Below, piece by piece: positions 35,826 to 44,323 of a stretch of 64,000 nucleotides of DNA. Each line of letters starts with the position of its first letter. The stretch's first letter is position 1. The notes beneath the pieces are model-generated. The model ran no database searches. It saw only the letters and a list, made by a program, of their open reading frames with translations, and was not told the origin of the DNA. The stretch spans positions 1 to 64,000 of the forward strand of contig NZ_JBLLVA010000003.1 of assembly GCF_047739745.1 (NCBI RefSeq), given 5' to 3'. The stretch comes from Pseudaminobacter sp047739745. GTDB taxonomy: Bacteria; Pseudomonadota; Alphaproteobacteria; Rhizobiales; Rhizobiaceae. A program made the position numbers and the translations under genes.

Positions 35826-35828
35826 AGC

Positions 35829-36770
35829 TCAACGGCCGCCGCGTATCACCAGGACATTGCCCGCAGCCACCAGGACCAGACCGGCGAGCGCATAGATGCT
35901 CCAAACATACCCTTCGAGCAGCGTCGAAATCAGCAGCGCGAAGATCGGGAAGATCACCGTGGCATATCCGGCGCGGGCAGCCCCGATGCGGCCGAGCAAG
36001 GTGAGATAGGCGGCAAATGCCATCACCGTGGAAACGACCGCAAGGAAGACCAGCGATCCGACATAAGAGACAGTCGGTTCCATGATGAACGGCCTGCCGA
36101 ACAGCAAGGCGAGCAGTGCGCAAAACAGCGTGCCATAGAGCATGCTCCAGGCGCTGGTGGAGATCAGCGGCAGGCCACGGCGCTGGTTGGCGGCAGAGAC
36201 AAGGTTTCCGGTGCAGAAGCACAGTGTGCCGCAGATGCAAAGCACAAGACCGATCATCGTCGATCCCGACAGGCCGTGGGCGGCGATTTCCGGAAAGAAC
36301 ATCAGCGCGATACCGGCAAAGCCGGTCAGCCCGCCGGCCAGAATGCGGGGCGACGGACGTTCGCGCATGATGATGGCGCCAAGCAGCATGTTGATGACCG
36401 AGGCCAGCGAAAACACCACCGAAAGCAGGCCGCTGACCAGATAGAGTGCGCCATAGTAGAAAAACACGAAGTTGGTCGAGAAAAGCAGCATGCCGAGCGC
36501 GACAAACCGCAAATGATCGGCGGCGGAAAACCTTAGCCGGCGGCCGCTGAACGCCACCCACCCGAACATCAGCACCGTGGCGATGCCGAAGCGCCAGACG
36601 AGATTTACTTCGGGGGACACGACGCCGACCTGCAACGAGATGACGAACCAAGACGCGCTCCACGAAATGACCGTGAGTGCATAGAGGCCGTAGTCCAGCG
36701 GCTGGAACGGCCGGTCGGCGCGTTCACTTGAGGCGGACGGTTCGGGCATGGTGGCGGTCTGCGCGGACAT
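35829..36770 (-). CDS. EamA/DMT family transporter
   Basis: 313 residues with ten predicted membrane spans in two EamA repeats (about 30-155 and 165-300). Drug/metabolite transporters of this kind usually export amino acids or metabolites. It converges with the LysR gene with only 3 bp between the stop codons. No substrate can be assigned. Confidence 0.88.
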   Translation of the reverse strand: MSAQTATMPEPSASSERADRPFQPLDYGLYALTVISWSASWFVISLQVGVVSPEVNLVWRFGIATVLMFGWVAFSGRRLRFSAADHLRFVALGMLLFSTNFVFFYYGALYLVSGLLSVVFSLASVINMLLGAIIMRERPSPRILAGGLTGFAGIALMFFPEIAAHGLSGSTMIGLVLCICGTLCFCTGNLVSAANQRRGLPLISTSAWSMLYGTLFCALLALLFGRPFIMEPTVSYVGSLVFLAVVSTVMAFAAYLTLLGRIGAARAGYATVIFPIFALLISTLLEGYVWSIYALAGLVLVAAGNVLVIRGGR

Positions 36771-36912
36771 GGAGCGCTCCCTTCTTGAAGCATCGCCTAT
36801 GTCGCCGCTGGCCTGCCACGTCTATCCAATTCTTCTTATCCAATCATTGAAGCAACCGATATGACGATCCGAAACCCTTGACCCGAAGCGACGGAAAGGC
36901 CCCAATCGCACG

Positions 36913-38493
36913 ATGAGCGACCTGCTGCCCGAATCACGAACCAACGCGGCCGAATACACTGTGAGCGAAATCTCCGGCGCGCTGAAGCGCACCGTGGAAG
37001 ATGCTTTCGGCAATGTGCGCGTGCGCGGCGAAATCTCCGGCTACCGCGGCCCGCATTCATCCGGCCACGCCTATTTCTGCCTGAAGGATGACCGCGCCCG
37101 GCTGGAGGCCGTGGTGTGGAAAGGCACGATGAGCCGGCTGAAATTCCGTCCCGAAGAGGGCATGGAGGTCATCGCCACCGGCAGGCTGACTACCTATCCA
37201 GGTTCATCCAAATATCAGATCGTCATCGACAATCTCGAACCGGCCGGCGCCGGCGCGCTGATGGCGCTGCTGGAGGAACGCAAGCGCCGACTGGCCGCCG
37301 AGGGCCTGTTCGAAAGCTCGCGCAAGCGGCGCCTGCCGTTCATGCCGGCGGTAATCGGCGTCGTCACCTCGCCAACCGGCGCGGTGATCCGCGACATCAT
37401 CCATCGGATCAATGATCGGTTTCCGCTACATGTCGTGGTCTGGCCGGTGCGGGTGCAGGGCGAGACCTGCGGCGCGGAAGTGACGGCGGCTGTGGAAGGC
37501 TTCAACGCGCTGCCGGTAGGCGGTGCGATCGCCCGACCCGACCTGCTGATCGTGGCACGCGGCGGCGGCAGCCTCGAAGACCTCTGGGGGTTCAACGACG
37601 AAGCGCTGGCGCGCGCGGTTGCAGCTTCGCGCATTCCGGTGATCTCGGCGGTCGGGCACGAGACAGACTGGACCCTCGTCGATCTGGTGGCGGATATGCG
37701 CGCACCGACCCCGACGGGCGCCGCCGAAATCGCGGTGCCGGTCAAGGCCGATCTGGAAGCGAACCTCGCCAGCCTGGCGGCGCGGCTGCGTGCTTGCACA
37801 TCGCGCAATTTCGACCGCAAGCGGCAGGTTCTGCGGGCAGCAGGGCGAGCTCTCCCCTCGCCCGACCAGCTTCTGGCGCTGCCGCGACGCCATTTCGACG
37901 AGGTGACGAGCCGTCTTTCGCGCGCGCTGATCATCAGCACCGAACGCAAGCGGGCGCGGCTTGCGGCCATTCGCCTGTCGCCGGCAACGCTCGACCGCCG
38001 CATTGGCGAAATCCGGAAAATGACGGAGCGCGACATCGCTCGGGCCTGCGCCGGGCTTCGCGCTGCGCTGCGTGAACGGCGCTCGCGGCTCGATCGCACC
38101 GCCCAGCGTATCGGCCCGGAACCTTTGGTTCGACGCAACAGGCTTTGCGTCGAAAGACTGGTTAGCGCCGAGCGGCGGATGGACCATGCCGCCACAATGC
38201 GCATGGGCCGACTTCGCAGCCGGTTGACGCAGGCCGACCGCCTGCTTGCGACACTATCGCACCAGTCCATCCTGGAACGCGGATTCGTGCTTGTGTCGGA
38301 CACAAGCGGCGCATTGGTGAAGCGGGCGGCCGAGGTCGAACCTGAGGCAGCGCTTTCGCTGCGCTTTGCCGACGGCATGGTCGAAGCTGTTGCTGGCTCT
38401 GCCGCGACGCGAGCAAAGCCGCAGCCAAAGCCGACGCAGCCCCGAAAGGATACGGCATCCAACGACCCGGGCGCGCAAGGATCGCTGTTCTAA
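36913..38493 (+). CDS. xseA: Exodeoxyribonuclease VII large subunit
   Basis: 526 residues. An N-terminal OB-fold (VSEISGALKRTVEDAFGNVRVRGEISGYRG, HAYFCLKDD) is followed by the nuclease core (GVVTSPTGAVIRDI, RGGGSLEDLWGFNDE, SAVGHETDWTLVDLVAD) and a long coiled coil. With XseB it degrades single-stranded DNA. xseB is not adjacent. The C-terminus has a Lys/Pro-rich tail. Confidence 0.95.
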   Translation: MSDLLPESRTNAAEYTVSEISGALKRTVEDAFGNVRVRGEISGYRGPHSSGHAYFCLKDDRARLEAVVWKGTMSRLKFRPEEGMEVIATGRLTTYPGSSKYQIVIDNLEPAGAGALMALLEERKRRLAAEGLFESSRKRRLPFMPAVIGVVTSPTGAVIRDIIHRINDRFPLHVVVWPVRVQGETCGAEVTAAVEGFNALPVGGAIARPDLLIVARGGGSLEDLWGFNDEALARAVAASRIPVISAVGHETDWTLVDLVADMRAPTPTGAAEIAVPVKADLEANLASLAARLRACTSRNFDRKRQVLRAAGRALPSPDQLLALPRRHFDEVTSRLSRALIISTERKRARLAAIRLSPATLDRRIGEIRKMTERDIARACAGLRAALRERRSRLDRTAQRIGPEPLVRRNRLCVERLVSAERRMDHAATMRMGRLRSRLTQADRLLATLSHQSILERGFVLVSDTSGALVKRAAEVEPEAALSLRFADGMVEAVAGSAATRAKPQPKPTQPRKDTASNDPGAQGSLF

Positions 38494-38527
38494 GCGGCAA
38501 GCGTTGTTCAAGAAGGAATGGGAGAAG

Positions 38528-38604
38528 TGGTACGGTTGGGTGGGCTCGAACCACCGACCTCCGGATCCACAATCCGGCGCTCTAACCAACTGAGCTACAA
38601 CCGC
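38528..38604 (-). tRNA. tRNA-His (anticodon GTG)
   Basis: A complete 77-nt cloverleaf ending in an encoded CCA: acceptor GCGGTTG/CAACCGT, D-arm GCTC/GAGC, anticodon stem CCGGA/TCCGG with loop TTGTGGA, T-arm GGTGG/CCACC. The anticodon GTG reads His codons. The position before G1 is C, not the near-universal G-1, and the discriminator is A73. That combination is known from a clade of alphaproteobacteria. Confidence 0.95.
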
Positions 38605-38715
38605 GCCTGCCAATGTTGGCGCAGCGCTCCAATACGGACAATCGGAAGAGATTTCAAGACGTCTGGCGCGGATGGTGCAATCAATTTAGCCACGGGCGGA
38701 AAAGCGCCTTGAACC

Positions 38716-38762
38716 AACCCGAAAAAAAGAAAAAGACCGGCGGGAGGAGGAGCCGGTCTTTT
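38716..38762 (-). terminator. Terminator of the phasin gene
   Basis: An 11-bp stem (38731-38741 with 38752-38762, arm AAAAGACCGGC) is followed on the minus strand by a long T-rich run. It closes the minus-strand phasin transcript; the plus-strand side also has a short TTTTCCTT tail. Confidence 0.75.
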
Positions 38763-38857
38763 CCTTGTATGGCCAGCGGGAGAAGATGCCGGCCGCTATG
38801 CCCGAAGTTTGGAGGGGAGGAGGACCGCCCTTCGGGTACTTCTTAACGCCTAACTGT

Positions 38858-39319
38858 TCAGGCGACCTTGAGTTCCTTGAACGCCTTTTCGAAGACGTTC
38901 TTGAACGGCTTGGTCACGTCCTCGGCAGCCTTGGTGGAAACGGCCTGGAAGTCCTTGGCCTGCTCGACAGCGACTTCCACGCGCTGACGCAGGAAGGAGC
39001 TCTGCAGCTCGATCACTTCGGAAAGCGACTTGGCGCCGACGAGTGCTTCAAGATGCGAAAAACCGGCTTCGGCATTGGCGCGAAGGGCCGCGATCGACTT
39101 CAGCGACAGCTCGTTGCCAGCGGTCTTGGCGCTCTCGAAGGTCGACTCAAGAGCCTTCTGGGTCTCTTCGGCACCGGTCTTCAACTTTGCATAGGCTTCC
39201 TTCGACTGCTCGACGCCCTTTTCGGCGAAAGCACGAATCTGGTCGGTGGCTTTCGAGGCATCGAAGGTCGGGAATTCCACGTTCTCACCGAATTCATTCT
39301 TGGCTGCGGTCTTGGACAT
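38858..39319 (-). CDS. Phasin
   Basis: 153 residues from ATG 39319 (earlier in-frame ATGs encode an atypical leader). It is almost wholly amphipathic alpha-helical, with the phasin_2-type pattern AFAEKGVEQSKEAYAKLK and QSSFLRQRVEVAVEQAKDFQAVSTKAAEDV. Phasins coat polyhydroxyalkanoate granules and control their size. It is monocistronic with its own terminator. Two TGC-rich palindromes lie 80-108 bp upstream. Confidence 0.88.
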   Translation of the reverse strand: MSKTAAKNEFGENVEFPTFDASKATDQIRAFAEKGVEQSKEAYAKLKTGAEETQKALESTFESAKTAGNELSLKSIAALRANAEAGFSHLEALVGAKSLSEVIELQSSFLRQRVEVAVEQAKDFQAVSTKAAEDVTKPFKNVFEKAFKELKVA

Positions 39320-39398
39320 TAGTACATCCCTTGCAGTGGACAGCCCGGTTGGAAGGCCGCCCCGTTCATTTATAAAACCGATGTACAGCGTTTTATGG

Positions 39399-39427
39399 TG
39401 CATTGCAACATGTATTGTGCGTCGCAC
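39399..39427. promoter_or_regulatory. TGC-rich palindromes upstream of the phasin gene
   Basis: TGCATTGCA (39399-39407) and GTGCGTCGCAC (39417-39427) are adjacent perfect dyads. PhaR-type repressors of polyhydroxyalkanoate genes are known to bind TGC-rich dyads, so these are candidate operators. No phaR gene is in the window. Confidence 0.4.
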
Positions 39428-39570
39428 CAGAAAAACCGGTCGTCGCGTTAACCAAACGCCGAGTTTCCGGGACCGGAACGCGCTGTTTTCTGGACCTTTG
39501 GCGCTCCGGCTTTTATTAACAATCGGTTAATCGCGCGGATTCCAGACAGCCAAAGGTGGTCAGTCAGTTC

Positions 39571-42500
39571 ATGCCGTCAGCTTCGTATTCGTTCATTGAT
39601 GTCGTCGTGCTCGACGAAGTGCGAGAGCGCTTCGCCAACGGCGATGCAATGGCGATCCTGTCGGCGGACCTCGATCAGGTGATCTGGGCAAACGGACCGG
39701 GTGCGCAACTTCTCGGCTATTCGCAGATCGAGGCAATCATCGGCGCTTCGCCGATGCTGAGCTCTACGGCAAAACGCCAGATCATGGCGACCAGCGGCTT
39801 TCCGGAAATCGGACGCGACCGGCGGCTTCTGGTGCGGCTTGCGACCGGTGCGGTTAGCCGTGCAGTGGCCTTTCTGGCCAGCGCGCTGAAACTGCCGGAT
39901 GGGGAAGCCGCAATTCTGCTCGCGGCACCGGCGGAAGCCGGCCAGGCAGACAGTGCCGCGCTGGCAATCAGCGGGCTGAGCGAGCCCGGCCATTTCGCCG
40001 CTCTCGTGGGAGCAGCCGGCGAAATCCGCGTTGCCTCGGAGAGTTTCGCCGGGCTCGGCATCTCCCAACAGACGTTGGCAAGCCTCGTGGGCGAGGTAAG
40101 CGGCGAACGTGATCGCTTGGTGAAGCGCATGATTGCCGGCGCAAATCACCGCTTCCCGGCAGGTCTGGCGCGGCTGGTGGACGAGCCGGCGCTGCATCTT
40201 CTCGTGGTGGTCGATGAACGTCGGCAAGACGACGGTGACTTGGTAGGGCAGAACGCTGTCGAGACTCATGACCATTCACCGCCGACCGCCATTCCCGACG
40301 TCGCCGATGCCTCGTCGCCGGAGGTTTCAGAGGATATTCCAGCCGGTCCGGGCACCGGATCGAGCGAGCACGACACCTGGTACTTCAGCTCGAGCGGCGA
40401 GGCGGCGCGCCAGGCTCCAGACCCGGCGCCGAGCGAGCCGGTCATGCCGGACCGCGATGCGGCGCCGGTACGTTTCGTCTGGCGAACCGACGCCGATGGC
40501 CATTTCAGCCAAATCTCCGATGAATTTGTCGATGCCGTCGGCGCCAACGCCGCTGACGTCATCGGCAGGCGCTTCCGCGATGTGGCCAATGCCTTCGGTC
40601 TCGATCCTTCCGGCGAAATTTCCGAGTTGCTTGAACGGCGCGATACATGGTCCGGCCGGTCGGTCCTGTGGCCGGTGGCCGGCACGGGCATGAAAATCCC
40701 GGTCGATCTGGCGGCGCTGCCGGTCTACGGCCGCGAACGCAATTTCGAAGGCTTTCGCGGCTTCGGTGTCGCGCGCGTCGCAGAGGCCGTGGAAGATCCC
40801 GAAAAGATCGGGTTGGTGCTGGTGAGCCCGCCCAGCCCCGCCGAGCCGCAGGTAGAGCCGGACGAAGAAGTTACCGATACGGCGCCTCAGCCGAGCGACC
40901 CCTTCCAGGGCGAAGTCCCGGCGCTTTCGATCGCGCCCCAGCCGGATCGCCGCTTCACCGACAAGGTGATCCGGCTCGCGGAGCACCGCCCGCCGGCGCC
41001 GGAAAAAGGCCTGTCAACGATCGAACGCAGCGCTTTCCGGGAGATCGGCGAGCGCCTGAAGCGCGAGAGCGAGGCGGCCAAGGCGCGAGAAGGCGCCGAG
41101 GGCGCGCCTCCCGAAGCGCCGGCCGAAGACATCGCCACATCAGACACCGACACGGCACCGTTGCCGCCTATGCCCGATATTGCGGCCTCTCCCGCCAGCG
41201 AGGCCGATAGCAAGGTCAATATCGGCGATGAAGAGCAAGCTCAGCCTGCCGTAGATAGCCTGGATAAAGAGGTCGACAGCGACGCCGCACAGGCGCCTGC
41301 CGATCAGAAGCAGGAAACGGCACCGACTGCAAGGCCGTCCGCTTCCCTGCCTTCGCAGGACGTCACCATCACCCCGGCGAACGGAAACGCCAGGACGGAA
41401 ACGCCGCTGCGGCGCATGGCCGAGGGCTTCACAACCCCCGCCGAGGAGCCGAGAGAAGCGGCGGCAACCTCCGACATGTCGGTTCTGGAGCGGTTGCCGG
41501 TGCCGGTGCTGATCCATTCCGGCGATGTTCTGCACTATGCCAACGAGGAATTCCTCACGCTCACCGCCTATCGCTCGGTCGAGCATCTGACCGAAGCCGG
41601 CGGGCTCGACGCCTTGTTTGCCGAGAGCTATGCCGACGAGGACACTCCCGCGGCCGAGCGCGAGCTGCGCCTTCGTACCGGCGACGGCCTGGAATTTCCG
41701 ATTGAGGCGCTGCTGCGCTCCGTGCCCTGGCAGGGCGGCAAGGCGCTGATGCTGGTGGTGAGGCGTACCGGAGATTTGGAAACGCCGCCCTTGACGGCCG
41801 ATTTGCAGTCACCCGCGCAAGCAGAACTGCGCGCGCAGGTTGCCGAAATGCGCACGATCATCGACACGGCAACCGATGGCGTCGTGCTGATCGCCAGCGA
41901 TGGAACCATCCGTTCGATCAGCCGGCCAGCCGAAGCGCTTTTCGGGTTCGATAGCGACGAGGTTGCCGGCAAGTCCTTCGCATCGCTTTTCGCGATGGAA
42001 AGCCAAGGGATAGCGAGCGACTATCTGAACGGCCTGACCGACCACGGTGTGGCGAGCGTGCTCAACGACGGTCGCGAGGTGATCGGCCGCGAGGCGCAGG
42101 GCCGTTTCATACCGCTGTTCATGACCATCGGCAGACTGCCCAACGAAAGCGGCTTCTGCGCTGTCGTGCGCGACATAACCCAGTGGAAGCGCGCCGAGGA
42201 GGAACTGACCAAGGCGCGCATGCTCGCCGAGCGCGCCTCCTCGCAGAAGACGGATTTCCTGGCGCGCATCAGCCATGAAATCCGCACGCCGCTCAACGCC
42301 ATCATCGGCTTTTCGGAACTTATGATCGATGAGAAGTTCGGGCCGGTCGCCAACGACCGCTACCGCGACTATCTGCGCGACATCAACCGCTCCGGCAATC
42401 ATGTGCTCGACCTCGTCAACGATCTGCTGGACATTTCCAAGATCGAGGCCGGTCAGCAGGAAATGGCCTACGAGGCGGTGTCGCTGAACGACACGCTCGC

Positions 42501-42945
42501 CGAAACGGTCGCCATGATGCAGCCGCAGGCCAACCGCGAGCGCGTCATCATTCGTTCGAGCCTTGCCTCGAAACTGCCCGATGTGGTGGCCGACCCTCGC
42601 AGCGTACGCCAAATCGCGCTCAACGTTTTGTCCAACGCCATTCGCTACACACAAGCCGGCGGCCAAGTGGTTGTGTCGACCGCATATGAGACGAGCGGCG
42701 ACGTGGTCATGCGCGTGCGCGATACCGGCATCGGCATGACGCAGGCCGAGATCGAGCAGGCCCTGAAGCCGTTCAAGCAGATCAATTCGCTGAAACGGGC
42801 ACGTGGCGACGGCACCGGCCTGGGGTTGCCGCTGACCAAGGCGATGGTTGAAGCCAATCGGGCGAAGTTCGTCATCAACTCGACGCCGGGCGAAGGCACG
42901 CTGGTGGAAGTGGCCTTTCCCTCGACCCGAGTGCTGGCCGACTGA
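39571..42945 (+). CDS. PdhS/PleC/DivJ-like multi-PAS sensor histidine kinase
   Basis: About 1124 residues from ATG 39571; a GTG 15 bases upstream is also in frame. PAS-like domains lie near 10-110, 300-400, 640-740 and 760-880, separated by acidic, Pro/Ala-rich linkers (about 235-295 and 410-620). The C-terminus is a HisKA domain with the phosphorylated His902 in ISHEIRTPLNAIIGF, then HATPase (DTGIGM, GTGLGLPL). The helix FSELMIDEKFGPVANDRYRDYL is characteristic of kinases of the cell-cycle regulator DivK (PdhS, PleC, DivJ). No membrane span is seen, so it is cytosolic. No cognate regulator adjoins it. Confidence 0.85.
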   Translation: MPSASYSFIDVVVLDEVRERFANGDAMAILSADLDQVIWANGPGAQLLGYSQIEAIIGASPMLSSTAKRQIMATSGFPEIGRDRRLLVRLATGAVSRAVAFLASALKLPDGEAAILLAAPAEAGQADSAALAISGLSEPGHFAALVGAAGEIRVASESFAGLGISQQTLASLVGEVSGERDRLVKRMIAGANHRFPAGLARLVDEPALHLLVVVDERRQDDGDLVGQNAVETHDHSPPTAIPDVADASSPEVSEDIPAGPGTGSSEHDTWYFSSSGEAARQAPDPAPSEPVMPDRDAAPVRFVWRTDADGHFSQISDEFVDAVGANAADVIGRRFRDVANAFGLDPSGEISELLERRDTWSGRSVLWPVAGTGMKIPVDLAALPVYGRERNFEGFRGFGVARVAEAVEDPEKIGLVLVSPPSPAEPQVEPDEEVTDTAPQPSDPFQGEVPALSIAPQPDRRFTDKVIRLAEHRPPAPEKGLSTIERSAFREIGERLKRESEAAKAREGAEGAPPEAPAEDIATSDTDTAPLPPMPDIAASPASEADSKVNIGDEEQAQPAVDSLDKEVDSDAAQAPADQKQETAPTARPSASLPSQDVTITPANGNARTETPLRRMAEGFTTPAEEPREAAATSDMSVLERLPVPVLIHSGDVLHYANEEFLTLTAYRSVEHLTEAGGLDALFAESYADEDTPAAERELRLRTGDGLEFPIEALLRSVPWQGGKALMLVVRRTGDLETPPLTADLQSPAQAELRAQVAEMRTIIDTATDGVVLIASDGTIRSISRPAEALFGFDSDEVAGKSFASLFAMESQGIASDYLNGLTDHGVASVLNDGREVIGREAQGRFIPLFMTIGRLPNESGFCAVVRDITQWKRAEEELTKARMLAERASSQKTDFLARISHEIRTPLNAIIGFSELMIDEKFGPVANDRYRDYLRDINRSGNHVLDLVNDLLDISKIEAGQQEMAYEAVSLNDTLAETVAMMQPQANRERVIIRSSLASKLPDVVADPRSVRQIALNVLSNAIRYTQAGGQVVVSTAYETSGDVVMRVRDTGIGMTQAEIEQALKPFKQINSLKRARGDGTGLGLPLTKAMVEANRAKFVINSTPGEGTLVEVAFPSTRVLAD

Positions 42946-43020
42946 ACCTTCACCACTCCACTAAATCGCGTCTGTCGAGCGAACTCAGCCTAAGTGCCAA
43001 GAGCATTTTTGGCATGCCGC

Positions 43021-43047
43021 GACAGCTCAAGCCATTGAAAAGCTGTC
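43021..43047 (+). terminator. Weak hairpin after the kinase gene
   Basis: GACAGCT (43021-43027) pairs with AGCTGTC (43041-43047), followed by TTGTTCTC. It lies 76 bp after the kinase stop and before the Irr box. A weak terminator at best. Confidence 0.4.
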
Positions 43048-43060
43048 TTGTTCTCTCCAG

Positions 43061-43077
43061 TTTAGAATAATTCTAAA
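43061..43077. promoter_or_regulatory. Irr-box / iron-control element upstream of fbpA
   Basis: TTTAGAATAATTCTAAA is a perfect 17-bp palindrome matching the known rhizobial iron-control element bound by Irr. It stands 126 bp before fbpA, so the iron transporter should be controlled by heme and iron status through Irr. Confidence 0.85.
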
Positions 43078-43202
43078 CTATTGAAATTATTGGGCTTTCT
43101 ATTGACCTCCCGCGGCAAATGACCCAAAAGATGAGTGGCCTGCCGTGCAGCGGCCAGCATATGCCCCCGGGGCCTTGAACCCCTCTGGTCTGGAGAGAAA
43201 CA

Positions 43203-44252
43203 ATGACAATCGGAAACGCGCGGTCGAAGGCGGCCGGATACGCCGCTCTAGCGCTTGCCACCCTTTTCGCCGGCTCCGCGCTCGCGGACGGCACCGTCAA
43301 CATCTACACCTACCGCCAGCCGGAGCTGATCCAGCCCGTGCTCGACGCCTTCACCGCCGAAACCGGCATCAAGACGGAGGTGTTGTTTCTCGACAAGGGC
43401 CTGGAGGAACGCATCCTGGCCGAAGGGCAGAATTCGCCGGCCGACGTGATCATGACCGTCGACGTCGCGCGTCTGACCACCGCCAAGGAAAAGGGCGTGA
43501 CGCAGGCGCTGGACGACGCGACCGTCAATGCCAATCTTCCTGCCGAGTATCGCGATCCGGAGGGCCACTGGTTCGGCGTCACCAAGCGCGCGCGTGTCGT
43601 CTACGCCTCCAAGGAGCGTGTGAAGGACACCACCATTACTTACGCCGAACTCGCCGACCCCAAGTGGAAGGGCAAGATCTGCATGCGTTCGGGTCAGCAC
43701 GACTACAATCTGGCGCTGTTTGGGGCCGCCATAGCGCATTGGGGTCCGGAAAAGACCGAAGAATGGATGAAGGGCCTGAAAGCCAATCTGGCACGCAAGC
43801 CCGAGGGCGGCGACCGGCCGCAGGCCAAGGCGATCGCCGCCGGTGAATGCGACATCGCCATCGGCAACACCTACTATGTCGGCTTGATGCGGACCAACGA
43901 AAAGGATTCGCAGGAGAAGGAGTGGGGCAACGGCATCAACGTGCTTTTCCCCACCTTTGAGAATGGCCTCACCCATGTGAACATTTCGGGTGCCGCGCTC
44001 GCCAAGAACGCCCCCAACCGCGAAAATGGCGTGAAGCTGATCCAGTTCCTGTCCAGCCACAAGGCGCAGCAGGTCTATGCCGAGAAGAACTTCGAATATC
44101 CGGTGGAACCCGGTCTTGAGCCTTCCGAAACAGTGAAGGCGTTCGGCGAACTGAAGTCCGATACGCTGCCGCTGGTCGAGATCGCCAAGAACCGCAAGGC
44201 GGCCTCCGAGATGGTTGACCGCGTCGGCCTGGATGACGGCCCCGCAAGTTGA
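43203..44252 (+). CDS. fbpA: Iron(III) ABC transporter substrate-binding protein
   Basis: 349 residues. A signal peptide (about 1-28, ending GSALA) precedes a periplasmic binding fold of the FbpA/AfuA/FutA family: VNIYTYRQPELIQPVLDAF, ADVIMTVDVARL, and the iron-ligand tyrosine pair in GNTYYVGLM. It captures ferric iron for the permease encoded next. GGAGAG precedes the ATG. Regulated in all likelihood by the upstream Irr box. Confidence 0.93.
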   Translation: MTIGNARSKAAGYAALALATLFAGSALADGTVNIYTYRQPELIQPVLDAFTAETGIKTEVLFLDKGLEERILAEGQNSPADVIMTVDVARLTTAKEKGVTQALDDATVNANLPAEYRDPEGHWFGVTKRARVVYASKERVKDTTITYAELADPKWKGKICMRSGQHDYNLALFGAAIAHWGPEKTEEWMKGLKANLARKPEGGDRPQAKAIAAGECDIAIGNTYYVGLMRTNEKDSQEKEWGNGINVLFPTFENGLTHVNISGAALAKNAPNRENGVKLIQFLSSHKAQQVYAEKNFEYPVEPGLEPSETVKAFGELKSDTLPLVEIAKNRKAASEMVDRVGLDDGPAS

Positions 44253-44274
44253 GGGCGGAAATAACCTCCCAAGC

Positions 44275-44311
44275 GAAAAGTCGGACCGGTGGGCCGGCTT
44301 TTTGCGTTTTT
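44275..44311 (+). terminator. Intercistronic hairpin between fbpA and fbpB
   Basis: AAAAGTCGGACC pairs with GGCCGGCTTTT around GGTG (one G-T pair and one bulge), followed by a T-rich run to 44311. It is a partial terminator that would leave more binding protein than permease mRNA. Confidence 0.6.
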
Positions 44312-44323
44312 GAGGCGAGTTGA

